Below, one piece after another: positions 61,841-64,000 of a DNA stretch of 64,000 nt (position 1 is the first letter of the stretch; every line of letters begins with the position of its first letter). The position numbers and the translations under genes are program-made. Under the pieces are notes generated by a model. It saw only the letters and a list, made by a program, of their open reading frames with translations. It had not been told where the DNA came from and ran no database searches. This DNA comes from Pedobacter sp. (GTDB lineage: Bacteria > Bacteroidota > Bacteroidia > Sphingobacteriales > Sphingobacteriaceae): positions 1 to 64,000 of the forward strand of contig NZ_JAVHXT010000012.1 of assembly GCF_031119335.1 (NCBI RefSeq), in the 5' to 3' direction.

Positions 61841-64000
61841 TTAATTCACTCTTTTAGGACGTAAAACGTAAGATCCAGCTTCTGCATTCCAAGAAACTGA
61901 ATTTTGATCTTTTAACACATTCTTATCTATTGTTTTCTTATTACTTATGTTTTCGATATTCCAAAACCCTGCGTTCAATCCTAAACAAATTACCTCGTAA
62001 GGTTTATCATTAGGCACATTTATTTTAATTTCCTCTTTTAGATAAACATTCGGCTTAGCTAAAACGATTATTTTATCCGCTAGTTTAAATGTAAAATAGT
62101 GATCTTTCTCTGCAATTTCAACTGGAAGTTCCTTCGCCCCCTTTTCTGTCATTTGGAATATGGCAGCAAACTCTGATAATTTTTCTTCTTGTTTAGGGCT
62201 TACCATAATTCTAGTTCCCTTAGCTTCTGGCCAAACCGATTTAACAGTGTACAGATCTTCAAACACTTTTGTACTAGAATCGCCAGACAATATATTTACA
62301 ACACGCTCTGCCAACTTTGGCTTAAACATATTTACGTAGGTGACGGCCTCTTTCCCTTCCAATTCATTTGTTAGTGCAAATTTACCATCAATAAGCGCAG
62401 GCTTTTCCAAAGAATTGATTTGCCAATACTTTTTCATCCCAGCTTCTTTAGAAACTACATGATCTAAAAGTATCATTACCGCCGGCACATCATCTCTTTT
62501 CAAATTGAGAAAGAGCATACTCTTGGTATAAGCTTCTACTTTTTCTGAATAGGCATTCGTAATATCAACATTAAAATAACTAAATGAAGGCTTTAAACGA
62601 TCTGCTCCTACAGCCGAAGAACGTACGAAACCAGTTTGAAACCAAGCATCATTCAATACTTCATTTACATTTCTTGGAAAACGCTGGCTAAACCTTGTGC
62701 CACCATCATTAGTTTTTGTTCTAAAAAGCAATGGCTCTTTTGGATCTCGAACCAACATCATACTGTGAGATACCGACCGTTTGTTGTAGTTGAAATCGTA
62801 AGGAGAACCGTAAGACAGGTACAATCCTAAATCGCCAACCTGAATACCTCGGTGATAAATCTGTAAAGCACCAGCATCTGCATGTTGATGGTTGCCAAAA
62901 TGAAAACCACCGCCTTTAAGCTCAACTACCACATCGCCACTGTTCCTCTTTTCGTCCCAGCCAGTTCTTGCTACCATACTATTGAGCACAGGTCCAAAAT
63001 CTTTTGTTAGAGGAAGTTGTTTTAAATCGAAATCTGGTTTAAGCCCTGGATCATCTAACAATAAAAACAATACTGGGTTATCTTTTAGTCCGCCTTGCTT
63101 AACAAACTCGCCCTTAATAATTCTGTTGCCAGAATAAGCGTAGCAAAGCAACATTGTCTGCGGATTTTTCCAGTAGAAATTTTCGCTTTTGCCGTATTTT
63201 ACATTAAACATATCGCCATCGCGAAGCATTTTGCCATCTGGCGTACGCATATACACCCAATATTCGGGTAGATTTTTAATATTATCATCAAATACTGGAT
63301 AACCCAACATACGGTAATACAACCAAGCCGCATGCATTTCCCAGCCAAACCTATACCCTCCATAATCAATCCCTTGGTTGTGTCTCGGCGATTGATATTC
63401 GAACTTTCGCAAAGGTACCAGCTGATCTAAAATCCAATAGGAAGTGTATTTGTAAGGAAGTGGGTCTTCATCGTAAATAGCAATACTCATCGATAGGTAA
63501 TCACGACAAATTTGGGCTTCATTACCATGTCCGTTCACCACGCTTTCGATACCGTGAAAAGGTGGCCAGCCCATCTCCATATCTGTAGCTAAACGCATCA
63601 AATCTTTTCGCAATTGTGCTCTACTCTCAGTATTCATGAGTGGATAACACCAATCGTAAACTAACGAAGCAGTATACATTGCACGCCCTACTTCACGGGT
63701 AATATCGCCATAAGAAACATTACCAAATTCTAATACAGAAAGATAATTTAACGCCAACTGCACAGCTTCCTGGCCTACTTTTTTATCCTCTGTCATTAAA
63801 TAATAGAATGCTTTTGTTTCTATTATCTTTTCCAGCTCCTCGTTGTGAAAAATCTCTTTATCCTTATTAAAAACGAATTGATACGGTGCTTTTGCTGTAG
63901 CCGTTACCGCATTCCAAGCCGCTGTATGAGCTGTGTCCTGGAGCCTTTTTCTGACTATAGGTAATGTTTCTTGGTTTACCCACAATCTTGGTCGACCCTT
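61841..64000 (-). CDS. Heparinase II/III-family polysaccharide lyase, 5' end beyond window
   Basis: At least 719 aa, open to the right edge; the first visible residues KGRPRLWVNQETL are typical of the N-terminal region of the family, so a signal peptide is expected outside the window. An alpha-toroid (to about residue 350) is followed by the heparinase II/III beta-sandwich with NHQHADAGALQIYHRG and VSHSMMLV, holding metal- and catalytic His residues. Such lyases cleave uronate-containing polysaccharides by beta-elimination; substrate unknown. It lies upstream of gntR, same strand, with a 58-nt gap. Confidence 0.88.
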   Translation of the reverse strand, partial: KGRPRLWVNQETLPIVRKRLQDTAHTAAWNAVTATAKAPYQFVFNKDKEIFHNEELEKIIETKAFYYLMTEDKKVGQEAVQLALNYLSVLEFGNVSYGDITREVGRAMYTASLVYDWCYPLMNTESRAQLRKDLMRLATDMEMGWPPFHGIESVVNGHGNEAQICRDYLSMSIAIYDEDPLPYKYTSYWILDQLVPLRKFEYQSPRHNQGIDYGGYRFGWEMHAAWLYYRMLGYPVFDDNIKNLPEYWVYMRTPDGKMLRDGDMFNVKYGKSENFYWKNPQTMLLCYAYSGNRIIKGEFVKQGGLKDNPVLFLLLDDPGLKPDFDLKQLPLTKDFGPVLNSMVARTGWDEKRNSGDVVVELKGGGFHFGNHQHADAGALQIYHRGIQVGDLGLYLSYGSPYDFNYNKRSVSHSMMLVRDPKEPLLFRTKTNDGGTRFSQRFPRNVNEVLNDAWFQTGFVRSSAVGADRLKPSFSYFNVDITNAYSEKVEAYTKSMLFLNLKRDDVPAVMILLDHVVSKEAGMKKYWQINSLEKPALIDGKFALTNELEGKEAVTYVNMFKPKLAERVVNILSGDSSTKVFEDLYTVKSVWPEAKGTRIMVSPKQEEKLSEFAAIFQMTEKGAKELPVEIAEKDHYFTFKLADKIIVLAKPNVYLKEEIKINVPNDKPYEVICLGLNAGFWNIENISNKKTIDKNVLKDQNSVSWNAEAGSYVLRPKRVN

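Overview
The window reads as a stretch of chromosome from a member of the Bacteroidota, most likely a Pedobacter-like member of the Sphingobacteriaceae. The evidence is an A+T-rich sequence, promoters of the TTG-N19-21-TAnnTTTG type, a short primary sigma factor lacking region 1.1, a MurF-alanine racemase fusion, an outer-membrane-type protein with a type IX secretion tail, and many dispersed intergenic palindromes. Taxonomy is inferred from these traits and not from a search.

Layout. 1-5.7 kb: the start of a short-chain dehydrogenase running off the left edge, dihydrolipoyl dehydrogenase, a metallo-beta-lactamase-fold hydrolase, the primary sigma factor and a long-form GAPDH. 5.8-12.2 kb: a LytTR response regulator and a propeller-type histidine kinase, divergent from a secreted triple-LamG protein; the shared spacer carries a 21-bp-phased direct repeat that looks like the LytTR operator. 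12.2-18.3 kb: aldo/keto reductase, M28 and S41 lipoprotein peptidases, a degenerate HAD protein with a pre-ATP-grasp partner, and a LolD-like ATPase. 18.4-22.5 kb: a membrane-protein module with a small winged-helix regulator and three copies of a CTTTG-N5-CAAAG palindrome at promoters. 22.8-34.4 kb: sucC, a decayed gene next to a lipoprotein and a methyltransferase, two convergent overlapping histidine-kinase-like genes, asnS, an FMN glutamate-synthase-like protein, a threonylcarbamoyl-AMP synthase and NhaA.

35-39.3 kb: trpD-trpF-trpB-trpA on the minus strand. It is preceded by an attenuator with a 17-residue leader peptide containing three consecutive Trp codons, a terminator hairpin ending 11 nt before trpD, and an upstream segment able to form an antiterminator. 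trpE, trpG and trpC are absent. 39.3-50.6 kb: a TPR histidine kinase coupled to an SDR, recR, a sodium:solute symporter, a LOG-like protein, a DUF502 protein, murF-alr, recX, and a tRNA-Gly/tRNA-Leu pair under a textbook promoter.

50.7-64 kb: an accessory catabolic locus. Eight tightly packed minus-strand genes encode a class III aminotransferase, a galactonate-dehydratase-type enolase-superfamily enzyme, an SDR, a cytoplasmic neutral-ceramidase-like amidase, a sodium symporter, an M20 amidohydrolase, a Tat-type Gfo/Idh/MocA protein and an FAH-family hydrolase. They are divergent from an SMP-30 lactonase and followed by a GntR/FCD regulator and a heparinase II/III-family lyase. Lactonase, dehydratase, C4-dehydrogenase and FAH hydrolase are the steps of a non-phosphorylating diketo sugar-acid route; the two amidases and the aminotransferase suggest the substrate is an N-acylated amino-sugar acid released from a polysaccharide. 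This is the best candidate here for an undescribed pathway. Paired GTATAC palindromes in the divergent promoter, with a variant before gntR, are the probable operators.
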